Source: RYN-230 sp963770545 (GTDB lineage: Bacteria > Actinomycetota > Actinomycetes > Streptosporangiales > Streptosporangiaceae). Taken from it: a stretch of DNA of 64,000 nt. The position numbers and the translations under genes were made by a program. Shown one piece after another: positions 16,270 to 25,498 of the stretch. Within the stretch, counting starts at the first letter, position 1; each line of letters starts with the position of its first letter. The DNA lies in assembly GCA_963770545.1 (NCBI GenBank), contig CAVYQF010000043.1:372001-436000 (forward strand), in the 5' to 3' direction. The notes under the pieces are model-generated. The model ran no database searches. It was given only the letters and a program-made list of their open reading frames with translations, and had not been told where the DNA came from.

Positions 16270-16620
16270 TCATCCCTCGGCCACCACCATCGCAATGCTC
16301 ATGCCGGCATCATGACTCAGCGAGACATGCCAGCGACGGATCCCCCGCTGACTCGCCGCGCCGGCGACGGTGCCGCGGATCTCGAGCCGAGGGCAGCCCG
16401 ACGCGTCCCGCATCACTTCTACGTCGGTCCAGCTCAGCCCGGCAGGTGCGCCCAGTGCCTTGGCCACCGCTTCCTTCGCGGCGAAGGTGGCCGCCAGGGA
16501 CTCCGGTCGTCCGCAGCGTTCGCTCTCGGCGAACAGCCGGTCCGACAGCGCCGGGGTGCGCCGGAGCGCCGCCTCGAAGCGCCCGATGTCCACCATGTCC
16601 ACCCCGATGCCAATGATCAC
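16270..16620 (-). CDS. acpS: Holo-[acyl-carrier-protein] synthase
   Basis: A 116-residue AcpS, which transfers 4'-phosphopantetheine from CoA to acyl carrier protein. The N-terminal metal-binding segment IIGIGVDMVDIGRFEAAL (Asp8) and the helix ATFAAKEAVAKALG with its conserved Glu are present. The C-terminal WHVSLSHDAGMSIAMVVAE is typical. Normal length. It precedes nnr and alr in one run of genes. glmS, often near here in other actinobacteria, is not between glmM and acpS. Confidence 0.95.
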   Translation of the reverse strand: MIIGIGVDMVDIGRFEAALRRTPALSDRLFAESERCGRPESLAATFAAKEAVAKALGAPAGLSWTDVEVMRDASGCPRLEIRGTVAGAASQRGIRRWHVSLSHDAGMSIAMVVAEG

Positions 16621-16798
16621 CCGCCCAGCCTGCCACGGGATCGTGTGGGGCGCGGGCAGCTGGGGCGCCCTGAGCGGACCGGGCCAGCAGCGGCCGTCGC
16701 AACGCGGTCAGGGGCCAGGCGCGCGTATGGCCGGGTAGGCAGGGGGCGGATCCGAACAGATAACACCTGGCCTCGGCGGAGGTGCCGCGGGGCGGAGG

Positions 16799-18199
16799 TT
16801 AGCCGGCGGCGCGGACGGCGGCGGCCAGGCGGTCGGCCGTCCGCTGGGCCTGCTCGGCTTCGACGGCTTCGACCATCACGCGGACGGCGGGCTCGGTGCC
16901 GCTGGGCCGGACCAGGACGCGGCCGGAGGTGCCGAGTTCCTCCTTGGCCGCGGCCACTGCCGAAGCCAGTTCCGCCGACTCGCTGACCCGGGCTTTGTCC
17001 ACGCTGGGGACATTCACCAGGACTTGCGGGTACTTGGTCATCACCGCCGCGACGTCGGCCAGCGGCAGGGCCTGGCGCGCGGCTGCGGCGAGCAGTTGCA
17101 AGGCGGTGAGCAAGCCATCCCCGGTGGGGGCGTACTTGAGCATGATGATGTGCCCGGACTGCTCACCGCCGAGACCGAACTCGCCGTCCCGCATGGCCTC
17201 GAGCACGTACCGGTCGCCCACCGCGGTCTCCACCACGGTGATCCCGGCGTCCTGCATGGCGTTGCGGAAGCCGAGGTTGGACATGACGGTGGTGACCACG
17301 GTATTGCCGGGCAACTCGCCCCGGCCAGCCAGGGCGAGGGCCAGCACGGCGAGGATCTGGTCCCCGTCGATCACTTCGCCGTCCGCGCCAACCGCCAGGC
17401 AGCGATCGGCGTCGCCGTCATGCGCGATACCGGCGTCCGCGCCCCGTTTGGTCACCTCCGCGGAGAGGGTCTCCAGGTGAGTGGACCCACAGCCGGCGTT
17501 GATGTTGTGCCCATCCGGCTCGGCACCGATCGCGATGACCTCGGCACCGGCCCGCTGCAGCAGCGACGGTGCGAACGCCGAGGCGGCACCGTGCGCGCAA
17601 TCCACCACGACGGTCAGGCCGGCCAGTGGGCCAGCCACCGTGCCGGTCACTGCGTCAACGGGTCCAGGCCGGGCCACGGAGGCCAGCAGATGGTCGAGGT
17701 AGCGTTCGGGCTCGGTAGTGGCGTCGGTCACCCGGCCAAAGCCCGCGGGCAGGTCGCTGCGCCGTCGGGGAGGCATCCCCAGGTGCGCCTCGATCTCGTC
17801 CTCAACCGCGTCAGGCAGCTTGAAGCCGCCCCGCCCGAAGAGCTTGATCCCGTTGTCCGGCGCCGGATTATGACTCGCGGACAGCATCACGCCGAGATCC
17901 GCGCCGAGGTCACGGGTGAGAAATGCCACCGCCGGGGTGGGGATCACGCCGAGCCGCAGCACGTCCACACCCGACCCGGCCAGCCCAGCCACCACCGCCG
18001 CCTCGAGGAACTCCCCCGAGGCCCGCGGGTCGCGGCCTACCACCGCCAGCGGACGGCGCCCGGATTCCTCCGCCGCGGCGAAGGCTCCCGTGTCGTGCAG
18101 GACCGACGCGGCAGCCCGGGCCACATCCATGGCCAGCTGGCTGGTCAGATCCTCCCCAGCCACCCCGCGGACGCCATCAGTTCCAAACAGCCGGACCAT
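16799..18199 (-). CDS. glmM: Phosphoglucosamine mutase
   Basis: A 466-residue phosphoglucosamine mutase, converting glucosamine-6-phosphate to glucosamine-1-phosphate for UDP-GlcNAc and cell-wall synthesis. The active-site phosphoserine is Ser109 in MLSASHNPAPDNGIK. The metal-binding loop is AHDGDADRCLAV, the sugar-binding loop is GGEQSGHI, and the phosphate-binding loop is VRPSGTEPAVRVMVE near the C-terminus. Start ATG at 18199 gives VRLFGTDGVRGVAGE. It lies 85 nt downstream of rpsI, an order conserved in actinobacteria. Confidence 0.97.
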   Translation of the reverse strand: MVRLFGTDGVRGVAGEDLTSQLAMDVARAAASVLHDTGAFAAAEESGRRPLAVVGRDPRASGEFLEAAVVAGLAGSGVDVLRLGVIPTPAVAFLTRDLGADLGVMLSASHNPAPDNGIKLFGRGGFKLPDAVEDEIEAHLGMPPRRRSDLPAGFGRVTDATTEPERYLDHLLASVARPGPVDAVTGTVAGPLAGLTVVVDCAHGAASAFAPSLLQRAGAEVIAIGAEPDGHNINAGCGSTHLETLSAEVTKRGADAGIAHDGDADRCLAVGADGEVIDGDQILAVLALALAGRGELPGNTVVTTVMSNLGFRNAMQDAGITVVETAVGDRYVLEAMRDGEFGLGGEQSGHIIMLKYAPTGDGLLTALQLLAAAARQALPLADVAAVMTKYPQVLVNVPSVDKARVSESAELASAVAAAKEELGTSGRVLVRPSGTEPAVRVMVEAVEAEQAQRTADRLAAAVRAAG

Positions 18200-18284
18200 G
18201 ATCTAGCTACCCCCCGGTCATCTCGTTGTCGAGGCATGCTGAACAGAACTGCGGGGGGTTAGCCGCCAAACGCAGGTCAGCTGA

Positions 18285-18818
18285 TTAGCGCTTGGAGTAC
18301 TGGGGCGCCTTGCGCGCCTTCTTCAGACCGTACTTCTTGCGCTCCTTGACCCGCGCGTCGCGGGTCAGGAAGCCGGCCCGCTTCAGCGTGAGCCGGTTGT
18401 CGGGGTTGACCAGGATCAGCGCCCGGGCGATACCGAGGCGCAGTGCGCCCGCCTGCCCGGTGATGCCACCACCGCTGATGCGCGCGACCACATCAAACTG
18501 GTTCTCCGCGCCCAGGTTCACGAACGGCTCGCTGATGAGCTGCTGATGCACCTTGTTCGGAAAGAACTCGGCGAGCGTCCGGTCGTTGATCCGCCACTGC
18601 CCCGATCCGGGGACAATGCGGACCCGGGCGATAGCTTCCTTGCGGCGCCCGGTGCCGAGCGCGCTTCCGGTCACGACCGGCTTACGGGCCGGCTGCCGCT
18701 CACCGCCGGCATCCGCGGCCGTCTCGGTGGTGTACTCCGACACGTGCTCGCCGGCGTCTTCCGCCGTCTCCACGCCGGTGCCCTCAGCGAGCTCCTGCGT
18801 GTCAGTGGACTCGGCCAC
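18285..18818 (-). CDS. rpsI: 30S ribosomal protein S9
   Basis: Small-subunit protein S9, whose C-terminal tail contacts P-site tRNA. The GTG at 18818 is chosen because AGGAAGGAACC lies directly before it, giving 177 residues. The first ~45 residues are an acidic extension (AESTDTQELAEGTG onward). The S9 domain then runs from GTGRRKEAIARVRIVPGSG through ISGGGITGQAGALRLGIARA to the basic C-terminus KARKAPQYSKR. It is the second gene of the rplM-rpsI pair. Confidence 0.96.
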   Translation of the reverse strand: MAESTDTQELAEGTGVETAEDAGEHVSEYTTETAADAGGERQPARKPVVTGSALGTGRRKEAIARVRIVPGSGQWRINDRTLAEFFPNKVHQQLISEPFVNLGAENQFDVVARISGGGITGQAGALRLGIARALILVNPDNRLTLKRAGFLTRDARVKERKKYGLKKARKAPQYSKR

Positions 18819-18908
18819 GGTTCCTTCCTCGTACTTCCTCATCGATTCTGATCAGAATGGGTTCTGATCAGGACGCCCGCCAGGGCGCGACGCCTTGGGC
18901 CGTACTGG

Positions 18909-19382
18909 TCAGCGGCTGCCCGCGCTGGGGGCAGGCGCCTGCTGGTCGATCTGGGTGATCTCAAACGGGGTGGGCAGCTGCGCCTGGTGAGGGTGATGCG
19001 GCCCGGCGTACACCTTGAGCTTGCGCAGCTGGCTGCGGCCCAGAGAGTTCTTCGGGAGCATGCCCTTGACGGCCTTCTCGATCACCCGCTCGGGGTGCTT
19101 GTCGAGCAGGTCGCTGTAGGCCACCGAGGTCAGCCCGCCCGGATATCCCGAGTGGCGGTGCGCGAGCTTCTGCTCCAGCTTCCGGCCCGTAAGCGCGACC
19201 TTGTCCGCGTTGACGATGATGACGAAGTCACCGGTGTCGATGTGCGGCGCGAAGATCGGCTTGTGCTTGCCGCGCAGCAGGATGGCCGCGTGGCTGGCCA
19301 GGCGGCCGAGGACGACGTCGGACGCGTCAATGACGTGCCACTGGCGCTGGATGTCGCCGGCCTTGGGGCTGAATGTGCGCAC
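18909..19382 (-). CDS. rplM: 50S ribosomal protein L13
   Basis: Large-subunit assembly protein L13, 157 residues from a GTG start (GTG CGC ACA) preceded by GAAGG. Family segments are WHVIDASDVVLGRLAS, GKHKPIFAPHIDTGDFVIIV and GMLPKNSLGRSQLRKLKVYA. It leads the rplM-rpsI operon. The 297-bp region upstream (19383-19679) also contains the start side of the divergent plus-strand gene and must hold both promoters, though no clear boxes stand out. Confidence 0.97.
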   Translation of the reverse strand: MRTFSPKAGDIQRQWHVIDASDVVLGRLASHAAILLRGKHKPIFAPHIDTGDFVIIVNADKVALTGRKLEQKLAHRHSGYPGGLTSVAYSDLLDKHPERVIEKAVKGMLPKNSLGRSQLRKLKVYAGPHHPHQAQLPTPFEITQIDQQAPAPSAGSR

Positions 19383-19679
19383 GGTAGTAAGCCTTCATGT
19401 GGGTAGGACTTAATCTGGTTCCACGCCCGGGGCACAACAAACTCGGCTGCTATCCCAGGTGAGGGAGTCCGCCGCGCTCGCCGCCGCGTAACCAGCCTCG
19501 CTGAGCGAGCACCGCGGGCATGCGAACACACATGGACGTCCAAGAAGGATACCGGCCCTTGCTAGTAACGGTCAAAGCGAGCGACCACGCGGCCGGCCAG
19601 GAGCGCCGCTCCGCCGTGGCTGGGCAGGCAAATTGCCGGTCCGCCCGAGGTCCGCTCCGTAGAACGGTACGCTCCCGGC

Positions 19680-22046
19680 ATGGGCTACCCGGGTGACGAG
19701 GGCGGCGGCCCGCCGGAGAGCCGACTGGACGCCAGGACGCGCCGTGCCACGCTCTCATCTCAGTCACGGGCATCTCAACTACAGCCACCTCAGCCACAGG
19801 CATTCCAGGCACAGGCATCCCAGCCCTGGGCGATCCCAGCACGCGGTCCCGCAGCCCCGGACGAGGAAGAGCCGGGGGAAGCCGCCGGCCACCGGCCACC
19901 GGGCACGGGCTCAGCCGGGATGGCCGGAGATAGCCCGGCCCAGCGAGGCTATGGGGGCAGATCCGGGTACGGCGGGGAGACCGGCTATCCAGGCGGATCC
20001 AGCGGCAGTCACGGGCGCCCAGACGGCTCCTCCTCCTACCCAGGCCGGACCGCACAGCCGACCGCGGCTGGATATGCGGCGCCTTCCCCAGCGGGTACGG
20101 GCTACCCGCCAGCCGGCCAAGGGACCGGACACCCCCCAGCTAGCCCCGGCACCGGCTACCCGCCGGCCGCCCCAGGAACGGGACCACCGGGTGTCTCGGG
20201 CACGGGCTTCGCGCCAGCTACCCGGGGAACGGGATCCGGGCGTGGGGCCGGGCGACGGAGACGCGAACCCGCCGAGAGCAGCCAGCCCGGCCCCAGCGTC
20301 ACCCAGCCCGCGCCGGCGTCAGCCAGGCCCAACGGCGGGCCGCCGTCACGGGAGAACGCGTGGCGGCGCCCGGAACGGCGGCCCGGCCAGGAGATTCAGG
20401 GAGCGCCGGGCAACGGTTCTGCCAGCGGGGGATCGCAGCCTCGTGGGTCACTGTGGAGCGCCGGCGCCTTCCGGACGGCGGGTCCTGGCGGACGCGGCCC
20501 GGTGCGAGGGTTCCCGCCCGCGCCCGGAGCACCCGACCCGGTGTACCCGCCGGGCCAGTTCTCGCCGTGGAACGCGCCCGCGCTCCGCGCGGTGAGCGCG
20601 GCCGGGCGGCCCGCGCTGACCGCCGGATCCGGCCCGGACACCTCAGAGCCCGAGTACTCGCTGCTGGCCGTGAGCGACCCGTCAGCCGACGCGACGGCCA
20701 CCCAGACCTGGGCGGTACTCGACGACGCCCAACTGGCGGGTGAGTGGACTACGGCTCCCGCACGGGCCCCGGCTCCTTCCGGGCGGGACGAGCGCGGGTA
20801 CCCCGGGACGGGCGAAAGGCCCCAGACCGGGCCAAGAGGGTTCTTCGAGTCGGCTGACGGACCCGAGACTCCACCGGGATCTCCGGCACCGGGACTCGCC
20901 GGACCAGGACTCTCGGTCGCCGCGGGACCCGCCACACCGTCGGGTTACGCGGGACAGCCGGGATACGGGCACCCTGGGGATACTGGGTACCAGGGCGGGG
21001 CTGGATTTCCCGGGGAGACCGGCTTCCCCGGCGAGCCGGGATTTCCCGGAGACGCTGAGCATCCCCGGGGCACGGAGCATCCCGGAGACACCGAACCTCC
21101 CGGCGACAGCGGGTACCCAGGCCGGACGGATCCGTCGCTGCGCACCGCCCGGCCGGGTGGACGGCTGACCGCGCGCCAGCAGGAGAAGAGCCGGCCGGGG
21201 CAGGACCCGCCGGACTATGGCCGCCCACAGGGCTTCCCGCAAACCCCGGAGCCGGGCCCAGGCAGGACCGGACCCCGGGGGTCGCGGTCGGAGGCCCGTG
21301 GCCGTAAGCCCCGCAAACCACGCAAGCCGCCGAGCCGGGCCCGGATGTGGCTGATGCCGTTGGTCATGATGGTCGTCGTCATCGTCTTGATCACCGCGGC
21401 TTACCTGCACTTCCACCAGGGCCAGTCCACTGCGCAGACGGCGGCGTCGCCGGGCCCGCAGGACACCACGTCCGGCAGCGCGTCACCGACGCTGGGGCCC
21501 TGGAAGCACATCGCCACCCGGGCAGACGACCCGGCCGCTCTCTCGCTTACCGAGCTGTTCCCTCCCAGCTATGCCGCGAGCGGGACTGTCACCCGGACCG
21601 TGCAGCGGGCCGGGCACAACTGCCCGGCTCTGGTGCTGGGGAACAAGCTGAAGGCCGCTCTGCGCAAGGCCGGCTGCTCCCAGGTGATGCGGGCGAGTTA
21701 CCTGTCCACCGGGCAGAAGATCATGGCTACGGTCGGGGTGCTGAACCTGGCCAACGTGACCGATACGGAGCGGGCCGGGAAGGCAACCGGGGCAACCGCG
21801 TTCATCAGGCAACTCGCGGGCTCCCATGGCCCGACCAAGAACCTGACCAAGGGAACCGGGCTGGAAGAGGCCCAGATCAAGGGTCACTACCTGATCCTGA
21901 CCTGGGCCGAATTCACCAACCTGAAGGCTCCGGGCAGCGCGGTCCGGCGCAAGGAGCTGGACACATTCTCGCGGCAACTGGTGGCGAGCACGGCGGGCAT
22001 CAGCCTGACCAGCCGGATGGTGTTCGGCAAGCCCGAGACCCCGTAA
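19680..22046 (+). CDS. Large Gly/Pro-rich (collagen-like) single-pass membrane protein
   Basis: A 788-residue protein of unknown function and one of few plus-strand genes here. Residues 1-550 are low-complexity and rich in Gly, Pro, Ser and Tyr. About residues 420-480 run as collagen-like Gly-X-Y triplets (GYPG, GFPGETGFPGEPGFPGD). A basic patch (GRKPRKPRKPPSRARM) precedes one transmembrane helix at about 555-577 (LVMMVVVIVLITAAYL). The ~210-residue C-terminus is predicted extracytoplasmic and has two cysteines (HNCPALV, AGCSQVM). The architecture parallels the minus-strand protein at 10279. The N-terminal region is probably cytoplasmic by the positive-inside rule, so it is not a typical secreted collagen. 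Confidence 0.78.
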   Translation: MGYPGDEGGGPPESRLDARTRRATLSSQSRASQLQPPQPQAFQAQASQPWAIPARGPAAPDEEEPGEAAGHRPPGTGSAGMAGDSPAQRGYGGRSGYGGETGYPGGSSGSHGRPDGSSSYPGRTAQPTAAGYAAPSPAGTGYPPAGQGTGHPPASPGTGYPPAAPGTGPPGVSGTGFAPATRGTGSGRGAGRRRREPAESSQPGPSVTQPAPASARPNGGPPSRENAWRRPERRPGQEIQGAPGNGSASGGSQPRGSLWSAGAFRTAGPGGRGPVRGFPPAPGAPDPVYPPGQFSPWNAPALRAVSAAGRPALTAGSGPDTSEPEYSLLAVSDPSADATATQTWAVLDDAQLAGEWTTAPARAPAPSGRDERGYPGTGERPQTGPRGFFESADGPETPPGSPAPGLAGPGLSVAAGPATPSGYAGQPGYGHPGDTGYQGGAGFPGETGFPGEPGFPGDAEHPRGTEHPGDTEPPGDSGYPGRTDPSLRTARPGGRLTARQQEKSRPGQDPPDYGRPQGFPQTPEPGPGRTGPRGSRSEARGRKPRKPRKPPSRARMWLMPLVMMVVVIVLITAAYLHFHQGQSTAQTAASPGPQDTTSGSASPTLGPWKHIATRADDPAALSLTELFPPSYAASGTVTRTVQRAGHNCPALVLGNKLKAALRKAGCSQVMRASYLSTGQKIMATVGVLNLANVTDTERAGKATGATAFIRQLAGSHGPTKNLTKGTGLEEAQIKGHYLILTWAEFTNLKAPGSAVRRKELDTFSRQLVASTAGISLTSRMVFGKPETP

Positions 22047-22085
22047 CCGGGCCGGCTCCCCCGGAAGTGGGGGCCCGGGCCGGGC

Positions 22086-22981
22086 TCAGCCAGACGTGGG
22101 CTCAGCCGGTGCGGGACGGACCCGCCGGGTGGCCAGGGCTCGCCGGGCGAGCTGGTCCGCGGCGGGGTAACAAACCTCTTCCAGGCAGAGCCCGTGCGCC
22201 GGGACCACGGGGACGGCGGGATCACGGACCCGGGCGGTGAGCACCTGAGCCGGCCAGGACGGCGGCCGACTGCCCTCCCCCACCTTGAGGAGCGCACCCA
22301 CCAGGGCCCGCACCATCGAGTGGCAGAACGCGTCCGCGATCACGGTGGCCTCGGCCACCCTGGGCGCCCCGGATCCGGGCCTCCGCCTCCGGGCTCTCCG
22401 GCCTGGGGCACCCGGGGTTCGGGCCGGGACCAGGAGAGGGACAGCAGCTCGCGCACGGTGGTCGCCCCTTCGCGGCGGCGGCAGAAGGCAGCGAAGTCAT
22501 GCTCGCCGAGCAGCAGCGCGGCGGCCTCGTTCATCGGGCCGATCTCGATCTCGCGGCGAGTCCAGAGGGTGTCATGCCGCCGCAGCGGTTCCGGCCCGGT
22601 CACGTCGTCACAGACCCGGTAGGAGTACCGGCGGCTCAGCGCGGAGAACCGGGCGTCGAACCCGTCCGGGGCGACACCGATCCGGCGGACCCGGACATCG
22701 GGCGGCAGCAGCCTGGCCAGCCTGCGCAGGATGGCCGGCGCGGCATCCAGCCACGCCGCCAGGGCCAGGTCGGCGTGCGCTACCTGGCCCCGCGCGTGCA
22801 CTCCAGCGTCGGTCCGGCCGGCCACGGTGAGCTGGACCGGGGGGTCGGCGCGCAGGACCTGGCTCAGCGCGTCCTCCAGCACCTGCTGGACGGTGCGCTG
22901 GCCAGGCTGGCGGGCCCAACCAGAAAAGCCGCCGCCGTCGTAGCTGAGGTCCATCCGGACCCGGCAGGCCTCAGCAGTCAA
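22086..22981 (-). pseudogene. truA: tRNA pseudouridine(38-40) synthase TruA, interrupted by a frameshift
   Basis: TruA makes pseudouridine 38-40 in tRNA anticodon arms. Residues from the ATG at 22981 run MDLSYDGGGFSGWARQPGQR, the catalytic-Asp segment TVAGRTDAGVHARGQVAHAD and HDFAAFCRRREGATTVREL, then the frame drifts into Pro/Gly residues and stops at 22340. The missing C-terminal part continues in the -1 frame (VAEATVIADAFCHSMVRALV to the stop at 22086). One base appears to be missing in a G/C-rich stretch between about 22360 and 22430. Both halves are well conserved, so a sequencing or consensus error is more likely than decay. If real, the gene is broken. The position after rplQ is the conserved one. 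Confidence 0.88.
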
Positions 22982-22998
22982 CGGCGACGGCTCCCCGG

Positions 22999-23646
22999 TT
23001 ACTTCTCGGGCGCCTCGGTGGAGTCCGCGTCCTCGCCGTTCTCAGACTCGCTGTCCTCCGACTCACCGTCCGCGGACTCGCTGTCCGCCGCCTCGTCCCG
23101 GGCGTCCTCAGCGTCCGCGGACTCTGCGTCAGCGTCCTCAGCGGTGACATCAGCCTCCGGCGCTTCGGCTGTCACGTCAGCGTCGGCCTCGTCGGCCGGC
23201 GTCTCAGTCGTCTCCGCGGCTGCGGAGGCCGCCTGGCGGGCGGCAGGCTGGGACCGCCGGGCGCGGCGGCGCCGGGGCTTGGCCTCGGCTTCCTCCTGAA
23301 CCAGCTCGATCACCGCGAGCGGGGCGTTGTCGCCCTTACGCGGACCGATCTTGGTGATCCGGGTGTAGCCACCCTCCCGGGTCGCGAACTGCGGCCCGAT
23401 CTCGGTGAACAACGTGTGCACCACGCTCTTGTCGGTCACCACGGTGAGGACCTGGCGGCGGGCACTCAGATCACCCCGCTTGGCGAAGGTGATCAGCCGC
23501 TCGGCGTACGGCCGCAGCCGACGTGCCCGGGCCTCGGTCGTGGTGATCTTGCCGTGCTCGAACAGGGCGGTGGCCAGGTTCGACAGCAGGTGCCGCTGAT
23601 GGGCCGCGCTGCCGCCCATCCGAGCGCCTTTAGTGGGCGAGGGCAT
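22999..23646 (-). CDS. rplQ: 50S ribosomal protein L17 with long acidic tail
   Basis: L17 is a large-subunit protein near the exit-tunnel side. The 215-residue product has the usual L17 domain in about 1-120 (MPSPTKGARMGGSAAHQRHL, LITFAKRGDLSARRQVL, REGGYTRITKIGPRKGDNAP). A basic patch RRRRARRS is followed by a ~75-residue Glu/Asp/Ala/Ser tail. Such tails occur in actinobacterial L17 but this one is long. It is the last ribosomal gene of the alpha operon, before truA. Confidence 0.96.
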   Translation of the reverse strand: MPSPTKGARMGGSAAHQRHLLSNLATALFEHGKITTTEARARRLRPYAERLITFAKRGDLSARRQVLTVVTDKSVVHTLFTEIGPQFATREGGYTRITKIGPRKGDNAPLAVIELVQEEAEAKPRRRRARRSQPAARQAASAAAETTETPADEADADVTAEAPEADVTAEDADAESADAEDARDEAADSESADGESEDSESENGEDADSTEAPEK

Positions 23647-23720
23647 CGGAACGTTCTCCTTGGTTATGTACTACCGGGCCGCCAGGCCCCGTCAGTACTG
23701 CTCAGTTCAGTGCTGCTCAG

Positions 23721-24737
23721 TCAGTACTGCTCGGTCTCGACGTAGCTGTCGTCGTCGTCCGCGCCGTAGCTGTCGGCCGCGCTGCCCGGGTCGAATCCTG
23801 GCGGGGAGTCCTTGAGCGCGAGGCCCATGTCGGTCAGCTTCTGCTTGACTTCCTCGATCGACTTGGCGCCGAAGTTGCGGATGTCGAGCAGGTCCTGCTC
23901 ACTGCGGGCCACCAGTTCGCCCACGGTGTGGATGCCCTCACGCTTGAGGCAGTTGTACGAGCGGACGGTGAGGTTGAGCTCCTCGATCGGCAGCGCCAGG
24001 TCTGCCGCGAGCGCGGCGTCCGTCGGCGACGGGCCGATGTCGATGCCCTCAGCCTCCACGTTCAGCTCGCGGGCCAGGCCGAAGAGCTCCACGAGGGTCT
24101 TGCCCGCGCTGGCCACTGCGTCCCGGGGACGCATGGACGGCTTGGTTTCCACATCGAGGATGAGCTTGTCGAAGTCGGTCCGCTGCTCCACGCGGGTGGC
24201 CTCGACCTTGTAGGTGACCCGCAGCACCGGCGAGTAGATGGAGTCGATCGGAATCCGGCCGATCTCCTGGCCGGGCTGCTTGTTCTGGGCGGCGGACACG
24301 TAGCCACGGCCGCGCTCGACGGTCAGCTCCATCTCCAGCTTGCCCTTGGCGTTCAGCGTGGCGATGTGCAGCTCCGGGTTGTGCACCTCGACCCCGGCCG
24401 GCGGCGCGATGTCCGCTGCGGTGACCTCCCCCGGGCCCTGCTTGCGCAGGTACATGACCACTGGCTCGTCCTGCTCTGAGGAGACGACCAGCGACTTGAG
24501 GTTGAGGATGATGTCGGTGACGTCTTCCTGCACCCCGGGGACGGTGGAAAACTCGTGCAGCACACCCTCGATCCGGATGCTGGTGACGGCGGCACCCGGG
24601 ATAGAGGAGAGCAGCGTGCGGCGGACCGAGTTCCCGATCGTGTAGCCGAACCCTGGCTCCAGCGGCTCGATGACGAACCGCGACCGGAAGTCGCCGGCCT
24701 GCTCTTCGGTGAGAGTGGGACGCTGGGCGATGAGCAT
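23721..24737 (-). CDS. rpoA: RNA polymerase subunit alpha
   Basis: A 338-residue alpha subunit; the dimer scaffolds RNA polymerase assembly. The N-terminal assembly domain includes FVIEPLEPGFGYTIGNSVRR and TSIRIEGVLHEFSTVPGVQE. The C-terminal domain (about 250-315) binds UP-element DNA and activators and includes ELNLTVRSYNCLKREGIHTV and LLDIRNFGAKSIEEVKQKL. An acidic tail ends the protein. Flanked by rpsD and rplQ as in mycobacteria. Confidence 0.98.
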   Translation of the reverse strand: MLIAQRPTLTEEQAGDFRSRFVIEPLEPGFGYTIGNSVRRTLLSSIPGAAVTSIRIEGVLHEFSTVPGVQEDVTDIILNLKSLVVSSEQDEPVVMYLRKQGPGEVTAADIAPPAGVEVHNPELHIATLNAKGKLEMELTVERGRGYVSAAQNKQPGQEIGRIPIDSIYSPVLRVTYKVEATRVEQRTDFDKLILDVETKPSMRPRDAVASAGKTLVELFGLARELNVEAEGIDIGPSPTDAALAADLALPIEELNLTVRSYNCLKREGIHTVGELVARSEQDLLDIRNFGAKSIEEVKQKLTDMGLALKDSPPGFDPGSAADSYGADDDDSYVETEQY

Positions 24738-24857
24738 TGGTACCCCTTTCCGCGACGCCCGCTATTTGACGCCGCGATCTTCACTGACAGCCGGGCCGCC
24801 GACGGCCCGGCTATCCACCGCTCCCGGGCCGCCACAAGGTGACGGCCCGGTGCGCTG

Positions 24858-25484
24858 TTACTTCGAGTAGTACTCGACAATGAGCTGTTCCTGGACCTGG
24901 GTGTCGATCTGCGCCCGGGCCGGGAGAGTGTGGATCAGGATGCGCATCTTGTCCGGAATGACTTCCATCCAGGCCGGAGATGGCCGCTCGCCGGCTTCGG
25001 CGCGCGCCACCACCATCGGGGTCAGCTCCAGGGACTTCGGCTTGACCTCGACGATGTCGTTCTCGCTCACCCGGTAGGACGGAATGTCCACCTTCTTGCC
25101 GTTGACGACAAAGTGACCGTGCCGGACCAGCTGGCGGGCCATGTCCCGGCTCTTCGCGAACCCCGCCCGGTACACCACGTTGTCCAGGCGGCTCTCCAGG
25201 ATCTGGAGCAGGTTCTCTCCGGTCATACCCCGCTTGCGGGTGGCTTCCTCATAGTAGCCGTGGAACTGGCGCTCGAGGATGCCGTAGACCCGGCGAGCCT
25301 TCTGCTTCTCCCGGATCTGGAGCAGGTACTCGCTCTCCTTGGGCCGGTTGCGCCCGTGCTCACCCGGCGGGTAGGGCCGGATCTCAATGGGGCACTTCGG
25401 CGAATCGCACTTAGAGCCCTTCAGGAAGAGCTTCATCTTCTCGCGGCGGCAGAGCTTGCAGTCCGCGCCCGTGTATCGAGCCAT
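24858..25484 (-). CDS. rpsD: 30S ribosomal protein S4 (zinc-binding form)
   Basis: A 208-residue S4, a primary 16S rRNA binder that also contributes to the mRNA entry channel. Cys9, Cys12, Cys26 and Cys31 (GADCKLC and KCDSPKC) form the zinc site of the C+ form. The S4 RNA-binding domain follows (LESRLDNVVYRAGFAKSRDM, VRHGHFVVNGKKVDIPSYRV). It lies between rpsK and rpoA, as in mycobacteria; in Streptomyces rpsD is elsewhere. Confidence 0.97.
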   Translation of the reverse strand: MARYTGADCKLCRREKMKLFLKGSKCDSPKCPIEIRPYPPGEHGRNRPKESEYLLQIREKQKARRVYGILERQFHGYYEEATRKRGMTGENLLQILESRLDNVVYRAGFAKSRDMARQLVRHGHFVVNGKKVDIPSYRVSENDIVEVKPKSLELTPMVVARAEAGERPSPAWMEVIPDKMRILIHTLPARAQIDTQVQEQLIVEYYSK

Positions 25485-25498
25485 CTTCGCGCTACTCC

